Assembly (NCBI RefSeq): GCF_037860835.1
Contig: NZ_JBBEOG010000001.1
Span: 434,001-498,000, forward strand
DNA: 64,000 nt
Direction of reading: 5' to 3'
Source: Aquipuribacter nitratireducens
GTDB taxonomy: Bacteria > Actinomycetota > Actinomycetes > Actinomycetales > JBBAYJ01
Shown: piece after piece, positions 50,973-60,535 of the stretch
How the letters are laid out: every line of letters begins with the position of its first letter
Position numbering within the stretch: position 1 is the stretch's first letter
The notes under the pieces: generated by a model
Databases searched by the model: none
What the model was told of the DNA's origin: nothing
The model's input: the letters and a program-made list of their open reading frames with translations, nothing else
Made by a program: the position numbers and the translations under genes

Positions 50973-52255
50973 CGGCGCACCCGGCTGGTCTTCGTCGAGG
51001 CGGTGTCGAGGGCCATCTCGTCGAGACGCTCGACGGCCTGCTTGAGCCGTACCTTCCCCGTCGCCGCCTCGTCGATGTCGACGACCTTCCGCAGCCGTGC
51101 CGTCGCCTCGTCGTTGCCGGTCGCCGCGGCCAGCTGCACCGCGCGGCCGAGCTTCGCGGTGGCAGTCCCCTCGTCGCCGGCGGCCTTGGCCGCCAGGCCG
51201 TCCTGGATCGCCGCGGCCAGCTCCGTCTGCCCCGTGTAGTGGGCGACCTCCGGGCTGATGCGGGCGCTGAGCGCGTCGTCGTCGGTCCACATCGCCTTCA
51301 CCAGGCCCTGTGCCCGGACCTCGCCCCCGACGGCGAGCTGGACGCGGGCCGCCAGCTGCTCCGAGCCGACCTCGCGCGCCGCCGCGAGCCGCACGGCGAC
51401 GTGGTACTCGCGGGTCTCGTCGCCCCAGCTGCCGGTCGGGTAGCCCCCCGTCAGCGGGTTGACGTCGGTGCGGCGGGCCGTGAGGTCCTCGACCTCGGGC
51501 GCCACCTGGCGGACGAACAGCACCTGGGCGCCCTGCGGCGTCCACACCCGCAGCTCCGCCGCGGCGACGCCCCGCGCCATGGCCGCCCTCATGAGCCGCT
51601 CGAACTCCGCCGGCATCTCCGCCGGTGTCGGGATGAGGTCGACGGTGCCGAGCAGGGCCTGGGCGATGCGTCGGACCTCGCCGACCTCCCAGTCGGCGCC
51701 GATGCCGCGGCAGTCGCACTGGAACGCCCCGGTGACCGTGGCGAGGCGGGCGTCGAGCTCGGACCGCGTCTCGTGCTCGTTGCGGCCGTCGGTGAGGAGG
51801 ATGGCGTGTCGCTGGGCCGCCGAGGGGACCGTGGCGAACACTCGTCCGGTGAGCTCGAGCCACGTCCCCATGGCCGTGCCGCCGGCCGGCTCGAGCCGGC
51901 GGACGGCCGCGACGGCCTCCGCCCGCGTGGTCGGGGACATCCGCGACATCCACGACTCGAGGGGCCGCACGGGGTACGCGAGGTAGGCCTGGTGGTTGCC
52001 CGCGACGACGGCGAACCACGTGCCGTCCAGGATCTGCTCGAGGGCCGCGACGGCGGCGTCCTGCGCGGCGCGCATCCGCCCCGGCACCTGCATCGACCCG
52101 GAGATGTCGACGACCACGACCTCGGCTGCGTCACCGGCACCGGAGTGCCCGGCCCGCCCCGCGCCGGAGCACGTGACGCCGACGATCGCGTGCGCGTCCG
52201 TCGCCCCCACCGGCAGGAACTCGTTCTGGAACACCGTCGCGGAGAACTCGGTCAC
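50969..52255 (-). CDS. von Willebrand factor A domain protein
   Basis: The 428-residue cytoplasmic protein has a vWA domain with an intact MIDAS (DISGSM near residue 50, a threonine in PAGGTAMG and LLTDGRNE). The rest includes a beta-rich region (about 230-330) and a helical C-terminus similar to vWA proteins linked to serine/threonine kinases. GTG 52255 overlaps the PP2C stop (GTGA); its own stop overlaps the FHA gene. It may act as a metal-dependent scaffold within the PknG system. Confidence 0.85.
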   Translation of the reverse strand: MTEFSATVFQNEFLPVGATDAHAIVGVTCSGAGRAGHSGAGDAAEVVVVDISGSMQVPGRMRAAQDAAVAALEQILDGTWFAVVAGNHQAYLAYPVRPLESWMSRMSPTTRAEAVAAVRRLEPAGGTAMGTWLELTGRVFATVPSAAQRHAILLTDGRNEHETRSELDARLATVTGAFQCDCRGIGADWEVGEVRRIAQALLGTVDLIPTPAEMPAEFERLMRAAMARGVAAAELRVWTPQGAQVLFVRQVAPEVEDLTARRTDVNPLTGGYPTGSWGDETREYHVAVRLAAAREVGSEQLAARVQLAVGGEVRAQGLVKAMWTDDDALSARISPEVAHYTGQTELAAAIQDGLAAKAAGDEGTATAKLGRAVQLAAATGNDEATARLRKVVDIDEAATGKVRLKQAVERLDEMALDTASTKTSRVRR

Positions 52256-53334
52256 GTCGTGCCTCCTGATCCCACCCTGGCCAGGGCCACCGTGATGTTG
52301 TCACGTCCGCCCTGCGCGTTGGCCCACGCCACGAGGGCCTCGGCGAGGCGCGTCGCGTCCGCGTCCGCGCGGTGCTCGTCCACCACGCGGCGGACGTCTG
52401 CCGGGGTGGGCGCGTAGTTCCACAGCCCGTCCGAGCACGCCAGCACCCAGCCGGGGCCGTCGAGGGCGAGGGAGGACAGCCTCGGGGAGGGGTCCGGGCT
52501 GTCGGCGCCGAGCCAGCGGGTGATGGCGTGCGCGTGCGGCGAGGCCTCGACGAGCGCCCGGTCCGCGCCGGCCTCCAGCTGCTCCGCCGCCCACGAGTCG
52601 TCGCGGGTGAGCTGGACCGCGGGTCCGCGGTCGGGCAGCCAGTAGACGCGGCTGTCGCCGACCGACGCCGCCACGACCTCCCCGGGGCCGACGACCGCTG
52701 CGGCCAGGGTGCACGACGGCGGTCCGTCGGCCGTCCCTGGTGCGCCCTCCGCCGTGGCCGCAACGGCGTGGTCGGCCGCGGTCACGGCGGCGACGAGCGC
52801 GTCCTCCGTGGCCTCCCGGGCCCACGCGCCGGCGGCGAGGTGCTCGACGGCGGTCCGCACCGCCGCCTCCGCCGCCGCGAGGCTCGCGACGTCGGAGTCC
52901 GGCGACGTCGACACCCCGTCGCACACGACGAGGACCGTAGGCGCTCCCGCCGTGTCCCCGGTGCCCGTGTGCAGGGCGACGGCGTCCTCGTTGCGGTGGT
53001 GCCGCCGGCCCCGGTCGCTGACACCGCCGACGCCGTCGCCGGCGTCCACGACCACGTGGTCCCGGGGCCGCGGTGCCGCGGCGCCGCACACCGTGCACCA
53101 GCCGTCCGCGTCGACGACGCCCCCGCACTCGCGGCACGTCCGCACCGAGGTCCCGACGGGTGCGACGGTCCCGACACGTGCCGCTGGCGCCGCGGCCTCG
53201 GCGGACCCGGCGGCCGTGGCCTCGAGGGCCATCCCGCACGCCTCGCACCACGAGGCCCGCGCCGGCACGATCTCCCCGCACGACGGGCAGGCGGCGCCCG
53301 TGGCCGCGCCCGGGGTGGTAGGGGCCCCGGTCAC
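52252..53334 (-). CDS. PP2C-family serine/threonine phosphatase with two zinc ribbons
   Basis: The 360-residue protein begins with two zinc ribbons (C16, C19, C30, C33 and a CRECG/CTVCG pair), then a complete PP2C domain: DRGRRHHRNEDAV, VVCDGVSTS, SVGDSRVYW, CSDGLWNY and GGRDNITVALARV carry the metal-binding aspartates. It probably reverses PknG phosphorylation. GTG 53334 is preferred as it overlaps the pknG stop as GTGA, like other junctions here; GTG 53340 would add two residues. Confidence 0.9.
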   Translation of the reverse strand: MTGAPTTPGAATGAACPSCGEIVPARASWCEACGMALEATAAGSAEAAAPAARVGTVAPVGTSVRTCRECGGVVDADGWCTVCGAAAPRPRDHVVVDAGDGVGGVSDRGRRHHRNEDAVALHTGTGDTAGAPTVLVVCDGVSTSPDSDVASLAAAEAAVRTAVEHLAAGAWAREATEDALVAAVTAADHAVAATAEGAPGTADGPPSCTLAAAVVGPGEVVAASVGDSRVYWLPDRGPAVQLTRDDSWAAEQLEAGADRALVEASPHAHAITRWLGADSPDPSPRLSSLALDGPGWVLACSDGLWNYAPTPADVRRVVDEHRADADATRLAEALVAWANAQGGRDNITVALARVGSGGTT

Positions 53335-55655
53335 AGCCACGTCCAGCGCCGGACGCGGTTGGCCTCGTCGACGAGGCGGACGCGTTCCGCCGGCGAGTCG
53401 CTCGTCGTCGCGAGGTCCCGGATCGCGGACTCCAGCCCGTCCCGCAGCGACCGCTCGGTCGCGGCGTGGCCCGCCACGAGGAGAGCCGGTTGCGGCCCGC
53501 TCGTGCGGACCTGCTCCAGTGCCGCACGCAGCACCGTCACGGTGAGCCGGGTGCGGTCACGCGGGTCCATGGCGACGCCCTCGACGCCGGAGACGGCCGC
53601 GGCGAGCGACGGCAGCCCCGCCCCGGGCCCGGCGAGGAGGGAGGCCCGCATGGCCCGCGCGTCGACGTAGGCACGGCTCGTGCTGGGCACGAGCTCGAGC
53701 GCGGCGACCGCGTCGTCCGTGGCGCCCCGCGCCCCGCGGATGCGTGCCAGACCGAAGGCGGCGGGGGGTGTGTAGGCGGCGTCGGTGCGCGCGCAGACGG
53801 CGTAGAGGCCCTCGGCGATCTCGGGCTCGCCGCTGCGCTCGCACGCGAGCGCGAGCGCGAGCTTGGGGGCCAGCTCGCCCGGGACCTGCCCGTAGACGGC
53901 GTTGAACGCGCCGCGCGCCGCCCGCCCGTCGTCGGCTGCCAGTGCGGCGAGGCCCTGCAGCCACACGGCGCGCCAGTCCCACGGGTCGAGCCGCAGCAGC
54001 TCGCGGGCGGCGGTCTCCACCTCGTCGGCGTGCCCCGCGTGCAGGGCCGCGATCCCCGTCTGCACGAGCACCTCGGGGGAGCTCGACGGAGCGGCCAGGA
54101 GCGCCTCGAGCCGTTCCGCGGGTCCGTCGACGCTGACGGTGGCGAGCCAGCCGGCCTGCGGGTCGGAGGGGTCGGGCAGCAGCCCCGGCAGGTCCGACCA
54201 CTCCAGCGTGTCCCCGGCGACCCGCGGCACCTCGAAGTGCAGGGACGGAGCCGCGTGCACGACGGGACCGGCGGGGCCGGCGGAGCCGGCGGCCTCCTGC
54301 TGCTGCTGCGCGACGACCTCGCGCAGGACACCGAGGAGCTGCACGCGCATCTCCGCGGCGGAGGCGAACCGGTCGGCGGGCTCGGGGGCGCACGCCTTCA
54401 CCACGAGCCGGTAGAACGACTCGTACCGCTGGAACAGGGGCGTGGCGGACAGCGGCGGCAGGCTCGTGGCGTACGTCGTCTGGTAGCCGCGGAACTCCGT
54501 CGACATGACGACGAGGGCCCGACCCAGCGTGTAGATGTCCGAGGCCACGGACGGGCCCGCCGACGGCACCTCCGGCGCCTGGTACCCGACCGTGCCGTAG
54601 ATGACGGACTCGTGGTCGTCGGCCCGCCGGACGCCCCCGAGGTCGATGAGGCGCACCTCGTCGCCCACCTGGATGATGTTGTCGGGCTTGAAGTCGCAGT
54701 AGAGCAGGCCGAGGTCGTGGAGGTAGCCGAACGCCGGCAGCACCTCGAGCACGTAGGCGATCGCCTGGTCCAGCGGCAGGGGGTCGTAGTGCCCTGCCCG
54801 TCGCATCCGGTCCTTGAGGAGGGCCTTCAGCGAGGTCCCCCCGACGTACTCCATGACGATGTAGCCGGACCCGTCGTGGCTCACGAAGTTGTAGATCTCG
54901 ACGATGAGCGGGTGCTCGACGCGGGCGAGGAACTGCCGCTCCGCCAGGGCCGCGCCCAGCGCGTCGGCGTCCTGGGAGTTGAGGAGGCCCTTGAGCACGA
55001 CCCAGCGGTCCGACACGTTGCGGTCGCGCGCGAGGTAGATCCAGCCGAGCCCGCCGTGCGCGAGCGGGCCCGCGACCTCGTACTGACCGGCGACGAGGTC
55101 CCCGGCCCGCAGCTTGGGGCTGAAGGAGAACGGGCTGCGGCACTGCGGGCAGAAGCCCTCCGTGCGTCCCGGCCGGCCCTCGACGGAGCGGCCCACCGGC
55201 GAGCCGCACGACGGGCAGAAGCGCTTGCTCTCGGCGAGGACGGGGTCCCGCATCAGCGCCTTCTCCGCGTCGACCGCGGGCAGCGGGGGGACCCGGGTGA
55301 GGCCGGCCCCCAGCCGGGCGGCCCGCAGCCGGGTGGAGGAGCTGCCGGCGCGGCGTGGTGTCAGCACCGTCTCGCTGCCCCGCGCGGTCCCCAGCGCGGT
55401 TCCCAGCGCGGCCGACGCGAGCCGCATCGACGTGCTGGCCCCGGCACCCGGGGTCGCGACCGTGAGGTCGGCCGACGACGGGTCGGACGGCACCGTCGCC
55501 GAGCCGGCGCCGCCGAGCGCGGTGGCCGCCGAGGCGACCGCCGCCTCGAACGCCCCGGCGCGGGTCGGTCCGGGAACGCCGCAGACGTCGCAGTAGCCGT
55601 CGACGACGTCGCCGGTGCACCCCGGCTCCCGGCACGGCTCCGGCGCCGCGCTCAC
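53331..55655 (-). CDS. pknG: Serine/threonine protein kinase PknG
   Basis: The 774-residue protein has the PknG layout: a Cys-rich N-terminus (C8, C13, C22, C25), a rubredoxin-like domain (CPSCG ... CPQC near 135-165), a kinase domain from about 175 (GQYEVAGPLAHGGLGWIYLA, VVLKG) and a TPR-type C-terminus. The catalytic loop reads LLYCDFKPDNII and the metal motif DLGG, both specific to PknG. In mycobacteria PknG phosphorylates GarA to control 2-oxoglutarate use. GTG 55655 (GTGA overlap with the upstream gene) is preferred over GTG 55670. Confidence 0.95.
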   Translation of the reverse strand: MSAAPEPCREPGCTGDVVDGYCDVCGVPGPTRAGAFEAAVASAATALGGAGSATVPSDPSSADLTVATPGAGASTSMRLASAALGTALGTARGSETVLTPRRAGSSSTRLRAARLGAGLTRVPPLPAVDAEKALMRDPVLAESKRFCPSCGSPVGRSVEGRPGRTEGFCPQCRSPFSFSPKLRAGDLVAGQYEVAGPLAHGGLGWIYLARDRNVSDRWVVLKGLLNSQDADALGAALAERQFLARVEHPLIVEIYNFVSHDGSGYIVMEYVGGTSLKALLKDRMRRAGHYDPLPLDQAIAYVLEVLPAFGYLHDLGLLYCDFKPDNIIQVGDEVRLIDLGGVRRADDHESVIYGTVGYQAPEVPSAGPSVASDIYTLGRALVVMSTEFRGYQTTYATSLPPLSATPLFQRYESFYRLVVKACAPEPADRFASAAEMRVQLLGVLREVVAQQQQEAAGSAGPAGPVVHAAPSLHFEVPRVAGDTLEWSDLPGLLPDPSDPQAGWLATVSVDGPAERLEALLAAPSSSPEVLVQTGIAALHAGHADEVETAARELLRLDPWDWRAVWLQGLAALAADDGRAARGAFNAVYGQVPGELAPKLALALACERSGEPEIAEGLYAVCARTDAAYTPPAAFGLARIRGARGATDDAVAALELVPSTSRAYVDARAMRASLLAGPGAGLPSLAAAVSGVEGVAMDPRDRTRLTVTVLRAALEQVRTSGPQPALLVAGHAATERSLRDGLESAIRDLATTSDSPAERVRLVDEANRVRRWTWL

Positions 55656-56797
55656 CGGTCGCCGCCCCACGTCGCGGCGGTCTCCGGCGATCCGGACACG
55701 AGCGTCCTGTAGGCGGCGAAGGCCGTCCGGGCCCGGGCGAGGTCGACGGGCACGTCGTCGAGCAGCGACCGCGTCGCGGCCACGAGGCCGCGGACCTCCG
55801 CCCGTTCGGAGACGCCGGTGGCGCGGGCCTTGACGCCGTACGCCTCCAGGCCGTCGCGCAGGGCGGCGAGCTCCGCCAGCGGCGCGGCGTACGCGGCCTC
55901 GACGCGCTCGAGCGCCTCGGCGACGGTCTCGAGGCGCACGAGGTAGGTGTCGACGTCCCGTGCGTCCGACGGCACCGGACCCAGCTGCTCGACCCGGGGC
56001 ACGGCGAGGCGCGGTGCGTCCCGCACGGCAGCGACGCAGCGGCGCTCGAGGTCGGCCGCCCGGCGCGACCGGGACAGCAGCTCCGCCCGCAGCGTCACCG
56101 CGCGGGCGGCGTCGCGCTCGTCGTCGCGCCTCGCCGCCGCCGCGACGATGCTGTCGCGCTCGGCGCGCGCGAGGTCGCTCCCCAGCTGGGGGAGGAGACC
56201 GCCGACGTCCGCGCCGCGTCCCGCGCGGGCGGTGACGTCAGCCAGCCGGGACTCCAGCGAGGCCAGGGCCCGGACCTGCGCGGGGTCGTCGGTGCCCGTG
56301 AGGTCGCGGACGCGCTCGAGCCCCGCCCGCAGCTCGCGGAGCCGGATCGCGACATCAGTGGCGCCGACGGAGGACAGCCGCAGCCGCAGCTGCCCCGCGA
56401 GCGCGTCGGACAGGCGGCACGCCTCCGGCAGGGACACCACGAGCCCCCCGCCGGGGACGTCGCCGCCCGCCGAGCGCCGCCCCCACACGATCCCCGCCAG
56501 CCGCGTGCGCTCGACGGGCCCGACGCGCCCGCCGTCCCACACGCGCACGAGCTCGTCGTGCCGCTCGGCCACCGCCTGCCACAGCGTCATCGACAGCGTG
56601 ACGTCCGCCGTGACGTCCGCCGCCGTGCCGAGGGGGCCGTCCCCGGTCCCGAGCGCCTGCGCGTCGAGGCTCTCGAGCTCGGCCCGCCGGTGCTCCCGCC
56701 AGTCCCGCAGCTCGGCGAGGTAGCGCTCCATGGCCGCGGGCTCCACCGCCTCTCCGAGGCGACCGGGCGCCTGCGGCGCCGTGACCGTGCCCGTCAT
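55652..56797 (-). CDS. Coiled-coil protein of the pknG operon, unknown function
   Basis: The 381-residue protein is almost wholly helical and very rich in Ala, Arg, Leu and Glu, with repeated heptad-like stretches and no membrane segment or catalytic motif. A coiled-coil gene between glnH and pknG recurs in actinobacterial pknG operons to my knowledge, but it has no assigned role. The ATG overlaps the glnH stop (TGATG) and its stop overlaps pknG. It could link the GlnX/GlnH receptor to PknG. Confidence 0.75.
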   Translation of the reverse strand: MTGTVTAPQAPGRLGEAVEPAAMERYLAELRDWREHRRAELESLDAQALGTGDGPLGTAADVTADVTLSMTLWQAVAERHDELVRVWDGGRVGPVERTRLAGIVWGRRSAGGDVPGGGLVVSLPEACRLSDALAGQLRLRLSSVGATDVAIRLRELRAGLERVRDLTGTDDPAQVRALASLESRLADVTARAGRGADVGGLLPQLGSDLARAERDSIVAAAARRDDERDAARAVTLRAELLSRSRRAADLERRCVAAVRDAPRLAVPRVEQLGPVPSDARDVDTYLVRLETVAEALERVEAAYAAPLAELAALRDGLEAYGVKARATGVSERAEVRGLVAATRSLLDDVPVDLARARTAFAAYRTLVSGSPETAATWGGDR

Positions 56798-57774
56798 CAG
56801 CCGCGCCCGTAGTCGGGTACCGGAGGGGTCGGCGCAGCTCCCAGCGAGTCGGCGAGCCACCGGTCGTAGGAGGCCCGCCACCGGCCGTCGGCGACGGCGT
56901 CGGCGAGAACGGCGTTGACGAAGCGCACGAGGTCGACGTCGTCGGCGTTGACGCCGAGCCCGTACGGCTCGTCGGTGAAGGCCTCGCCGACGACCACGGC
57001 GTACGGGTCCTGCGCGGCCATGCCCGCCAGGACGGTGTCGTCGCCGGTGATGGCGTCGACCGTCCCCTGCTGGAAGCGCACGAGGCAGTCGGTGTGGGTC
57101 GCGGCGCCGACGGCCTCGACGTCCGGGTGGTCCCGCTGCAGCGTCGCGAGGCTCGTCGAGCCCGTCGGCGCGCACACGCGCGCCCCCGCGAGGTCGTCGA
57201 GGGAGGCCGCATCGGAGCCGAGCGGCACGAGGACCTTCTGCCCCGAGCGGTAGTACTCCGCGCTGAAGGCGATCTCCTCCCAGCGCTCGCACGTGATCGT
57301 CATGTTGCGGGCCACGAGGTCGACGCTGCCGTCCTGCAGCAGCGGGATCCGCTCGGCAGCGGTGATCACGCGGAGCTCGACGGCGTCGGGGTCGCCGAGG
57401 AGGGCCTCGGCGACCATGCGCGCCAGGTCGATGTCGAAGCCCTCGATCCGCCCGCTCACGGGGTCGCGCGCGCCCAGGAGCAGCGAGTCGGCCGAGACGC
57501 CGACGACGAGCCGGCCCCGGTCGCGGATCTGCGCCATCGTCGATCCCGCCGGAAGCGAGTCGGGCGACGGCAGGGGGTCCAGCGGCGCGTACGACGCCAG
57601 CGGGTCCTCGCACCCCGCCGCCGGTGACGGACCGGGGCTCGGACCGGTGGGGGTCTCGACCTCCGCCGGCACGGACGGGCTCGGCAGGGCGGTCTCCTCG
57701 TAGGGGGCGCTCGCGCAACCGGCGAGCAGCAGCGCGGGGAGCAGCGCCGCGGCGAGCGCGACCCGCGCCCTCAC
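56797..57774 (-). CDS. glnH: Amino-acid-binding lipoprotein GlnH
   Basis: The 325-residue lipoprotein has a signal peptide with lipobox LLAGC (C20), a Pro/Ser/Thr-rich linker, and a solute-binding domain (RDRGRLVVGVSADSLLLGAR, GFDIDLARMVAEALLG, VDLVARNMTITCERWEEI). No ABC permease or ATPase for an importer is adjacent; instead glnX precedes it. In mycobacteria GlnH binds aspartate/glutamate-type ligands and signals through GlnX to PknG. GTG 57774 overlaps the glnX stop. Confidence 0.93.
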   Translation of the reverse strand: MRARVALAAALLPALLLAGCASAPYEETALPSPSVPAEVETPTGPSPGPSPAAGCEDPLASYAPLDPLPSPDSLPAGSTMAQIRDRGRLVVGVSADSLLLGARDPVSGRIEGFDIDLARMVAEALLGDPDAVELRVITAAERIPLLQDGSVDLVARNMTITCERWEEIAFSAEYYRSGQKVLVPLGSDAASLDDLAGARVCAPTGSTSLATLQRDHPDVEAVGAATHTDCLVRFQQGTVDAITGDDTVLAGMAAQDPYAVVVGEAFTDEPYGLGVNADDVDLVRFVNAVLADAVADGRWRASYDRWLADSLGAAPTPPVPDYGRG

Positions 57775-59081
57775 CGGTACTCCTCGTAGCGCAGCCGCAG
57801 GCCCCACTGGGCGAGCGCCGCGGCCGCCACGCCCGCGAGCAGGCACAGCCACACCGCGACGCCGATGCCGCGCCCGGCCTCCTCCAGCGCCGCGGCGGTC
57901 CGCGCGTCGAGGTCGGCGAGCGCGGCGGCGGAGCGCTCGTCGAAGGCGTCGAACGCCGCGTTCGGGCTGTCGGGCTCGCGGCTCGTCGCCAGCGCCACCG
58001 CCTGCTCCCAGTCGCCCCCGTCGTCGAGCGCCCGCACCTCGCGGTGGCGGTCGGCGTAGTCGGTCCAGGCAGCGGCGAGACCGTCGGCCGCCGAGTCGGC
58101 GGCCGCGGCGTCGGCCAGGCGCGCCTCCGTGGTGTCGGACGCCGCGACCCACGCCTCCTCGAAGGCCGCCCCGGAGCCACGCGACACGAGCGTGAGGCTC
58201 TCGTTCGCCTTCGCGTCGAACGCGGCCGTCCGTGCCTCCGCGAGGTCCCGCTCGGCCGCGTAGGAGGTCTCCCGGACGTCCGCCACCGTGCGGGCCGCGG
58301 TCCCGAGCACCACCGCGGCGCCCACCGTGACGGCGACCAGGACGACGCCGGAGGCGACGAGCGGCAGGTTGAGCCGGCGGTGGGTGCGCCGCGCGAGCCA
58401 GGACGAGGCGAGGACGACGGCGACGAGACCGAGCAGACCCACGACGACCGGTGGCACCCATGCCGTGCGCACCCGCGTCAGCTCCGCCTCCGTCCGTTCG
58501 CTGTTGGCGTCGCGGACCACGGCGAGGACGGGGAGCGCGTCGGCGCGCAGGTCGGACCCGGCGACCCGCAGGTACTGGGCGCCGACGGGCAGCCCCTGCC
58601 GGTTGTTGGCGCGGGCGAGCGCCACGGTGCCGACGTAGTCCTGCACGGCGGTCGTGAGGGTGGCGAGCGCCTCGCCGTCGGCGGGCTGGGCCCTGGCGGC
58701 GAGGGTGATGCCGCGCCCCGCCGTCCCGACGGCCTCGTCGTAGTCCTCCCGCAGCGCGGCGGGCTCGAGGCCGCCGACGAGGAACGCGTTGGTGGCGTCC
58801 GCGTCCGCGCGGACGAGTGCCGTCTGGACGGCCTGGACCCGGACCAGCTGTGCGGCGTTCTCGCCCGCGCGCTCGAGGGCGGTCCCGGCGGTCCGGAACG
58901 ACTGCGCCGCCACCAGCCCGGTCACGAGCCCCACGACGACGAGGCCGACGGCCAGCCACCGCATGAGGGTCGGGGTGTCGCGGCGGAACGGCGCCGCGCG
59001 GGCGGTGGTGCGAGCCGTGGCTACCGGCGCGGCTCCCGGCGTGGTTCCCGGCGCGGCTCTGGGCGTGGTGGAGGCGCTCAC
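57771..59081 (-). CDS. glnX: Transmembrane signalling protein GlnX
   Basis: The 436-residue protein has a cytoplasmic Thr/Pro/Ala-rich start, a membrane helix near 41-60, an extracellular helical domain, two helices near 208-260, a second extracellular domain and a final helix at 410-430: a four-helix chemoreceptor-like layout. It precedes glnH and, one gene on, pknG, as in mycobacteria, where GlnX transmits amino-acid binding to PknG. GTG 59081 overlaps the AAA gene stop. Confidence 0.88.
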   Translation of the reverse strand: MSASTTPRAAPGTTPGAAPVATARTTARAAPFRRDTPTLMRWLAVGLVVVGLVTGLVAAQSFRTAGTALERAGENAAQLVRVQAVQTALVRADADATNAFLVGGLEPAALREDYDEAVGTAGRGITLAARAQPADGEALATLTTAVQDYVGTVALARANNRQGLPVGAQYLRVAGSDLRADALPVLAVVRDANSERTEAELTRVRTAWVPPVVVGLLGLVAVVLASSWLARRTHRRLNLPLVASGVVLVAVTVGAAVVLGTAARTVADVRETSYAAERDLAEARTAAFDAKANESLTLVSRGSGAAFEEAWVAASDTTEARLADAAAADSAADGLAAAWTDYADRHREVRALDDGGDWEQAVALATSREPDSPNAAFDAFDERSAAALADLDARTAAALEEAGRGIGVAVWLCLLAGVAAAALAQWGLRLRYEEYR

Positions 59082-60535
59082 GGGGCGCCTCCGGCGGCCG
59101 CGACCACGGTCCCCTCGGCGCCCTCGGACGCGTCGGTCACCGGGTCGGGGGAGTCCTCGAGGTCCTCCGGCAGGAGCGCCCGGAGCTCGTCACGGGACGG
59201 CTCGGTGACGTCGCGCAGCCGCCACGCGTGACGCCCGATGGCCCCTTCCAGGCAGTTGCGCGCGAAGCGGCCGTTGCCGAAGCCCGGGCCGCGGGGCGTC
59301 TCGGCGAGCAGGCGGCGGAACCGCGCGAGGCACGCGTCCGTCGGCTCGAAGTCGGCCTTGTCCGCGAGCAGCCGGAAGATCTCGACGAGCTCGTCGTCCG
59401 TGTAGTCGTCGAAGTGGACCGTCGTCCGGAACCGGCTGTCGAGGCCGGGGTTGGACCGGATGAGCTCGGCCATCGGCACGGGGTAGCCCGCCACGACCAC
59501 GACGAGCGACTCGCGGTGGTCCTCCATGAGCTTCACGAGGGCGTCGACGGCCTCCTCGCCGTAGTCGTCGCCGGCGAGGGAGTACGCCTCGTCGACGAAG
59601 AGGACGCCGTCGAGGGCGGTGCGCGTGACCTCGGCGGTGCGCGCGGCGGTCTGGCCGAGGTAGCCCGCGACGAGGTCGGACCGGTCGACCTCGACCAGGT
59701 GGCCCCGCTCGAGCAGCCCGAGCGCCCGGTAGATGCGGGCGACGAGCCGGGCGACCGTCGTCTTGCCCGTCCCCGGGTTGCCGGTGAAGACGAGGTGGCG
59801 CGTGATGGTCGGGTTCGCGAGCCCCTGCTCGGCGCGCAGCCGCTGCACGCGCAGCACCGCTGCCTGCCGGTGGACCTCCCGCTTCACGGCGGTGAGCCCC
59901 ACGAGCGCGTCGAGCTCGGCGAGCAGGTCCTCGACGCTGTCGTGCCCCTCGACCTCGACCTCGACCTCGACCTCGACCTCGCCCTCGTCCTCGCCCTTGG
60001 CGACCGGAGCAGGGGACGGGCCCGTCGTGGCGGGTACGACGGGTGTGGTGGTCGCGCTCGTCGTGTCCGGTGCGCTCGTCGTGTCCGGTGCGCCCGGCCG
60101 TCCCGGCGCCTGACGCGGGGGGACGGCCGGTGCCGCCGCCGGGCCCCGCGCCGCGGCGAGCTGCGCGGCGGCGGCCACCGAGGCGTTGCCGAGCGCCCGC
60201 AGCATCGGCTCGCCGAGCCCGCACGCCGCCGAGGCCACCCGCGACAGCGCCGCCGCGTAGTCGCCCGCACCCTGGGAGCGCTCGACCACGAGGCGGTCGA
60301 GCAGGTGGGTGGGGGAGGCCCGCCAGCGCCCGCCCCTGGCGACGGCCGCCTCCCACCCGCCGGCGCCGCCCACGGCGCTCGCCCAGTCCGCCGCCGCCCC
60401 GGGGGAGTCGGCGGCGACGCCCGCGGCGAGGGCCGCGCCCTCGTCCCGCGCGGCTGCGACGTCCACGCCCACCGCGGTGGCGACGGCCGCCAGACCGTCG
60501 AGCGCGGCGGCGAGCTCGTGCGGTCCCCGGCTCAC
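59078..60535 (-). CDS. CbbX/SpoVK-type AAA ATPase
   Basis: The 485-residue protein has a helical N-terminal region of about 130 residues, a low-complexity linker with an APDTTS repeat and a strictly alternating EVEVEVEVEVE tract, and a C-terminal AAA+ domain: GNPGTGKTTVARLVARIY (Walker A), GVLFVDEAYSLAG (Walker B) and SRFRTTVHFDDY (arginine finger region). AAA proteins of this type are remodelling ATPases (CbbX, EccA). It is co-translated with glnX and the small hypothetical gene. Its target is unknown. Confidence 0.85.
   Translation of the reverse strand: MSRGPHELAAALDGLAAVATAVGVDVAAARDEGAALAAGVAADSPGAAADWASAVGGAGGWEAAVARGGRWRASPTHLLDRLVVERSQGAGDYAAALSRVASAACGLGEPMLRALGNASVAAAAQLAAARGPAAAPAVPPRQAPGRPGAPDTTSAPDTTSATTTPVVPATTGPSPAPVAKGEDEGEVEVEVEVEVEGHDSVEDLLAELDALVGLTAVKREVHRQAAVLRVQRLRAEQGLANPTITRHLVFTGNPGTGKTTVARLVARIYRALGLLERGHLVEVDRSDLVAGYLGQTAARTAEVTRTALDGVLFVDEAYSLAGDDYGEEAVDALVKLMEDHRESLVVVVAGYPVPMAELIRSNPGLDSRFRTTVHFDDYTDDELVEIFRLLADKADFEPTDACLARFRRLLAETPRGPGFGNGRFARNCLEGAIGRHAWRLRDVTEPSRDELRALLPEDLEDSPDPVTDASEGAEGTVVAAAGGAP
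59948..59982 (-). repeat. Hexanucleotide microsatellite encoding (EV)n in the AAA gene
   Basis: CTCGAC is repeated five times plus a partial copy. Read on the minus strand it gives alternating Glu-Val. Unit length keeps the frame, so length changes would alter only the linker. Confidence 0.9.
60054..60089 (-). repeat. 18-bp tandem duplication in the AAA gene linker
   Basis: GCGCTCGTCGTGTCCGGT occurs twice in tandem and encodes APDTTS twice on the minus strand, directly next to the (EV)n tract. Confidence 0.9.

Noticed and set aside
56797-57774. Substrate-binding part of an ABC amino-acid importer
   Set aside because: No permease or import ATPase is adjacent, and the glnX-glnH-pknG order fits a sensing role.
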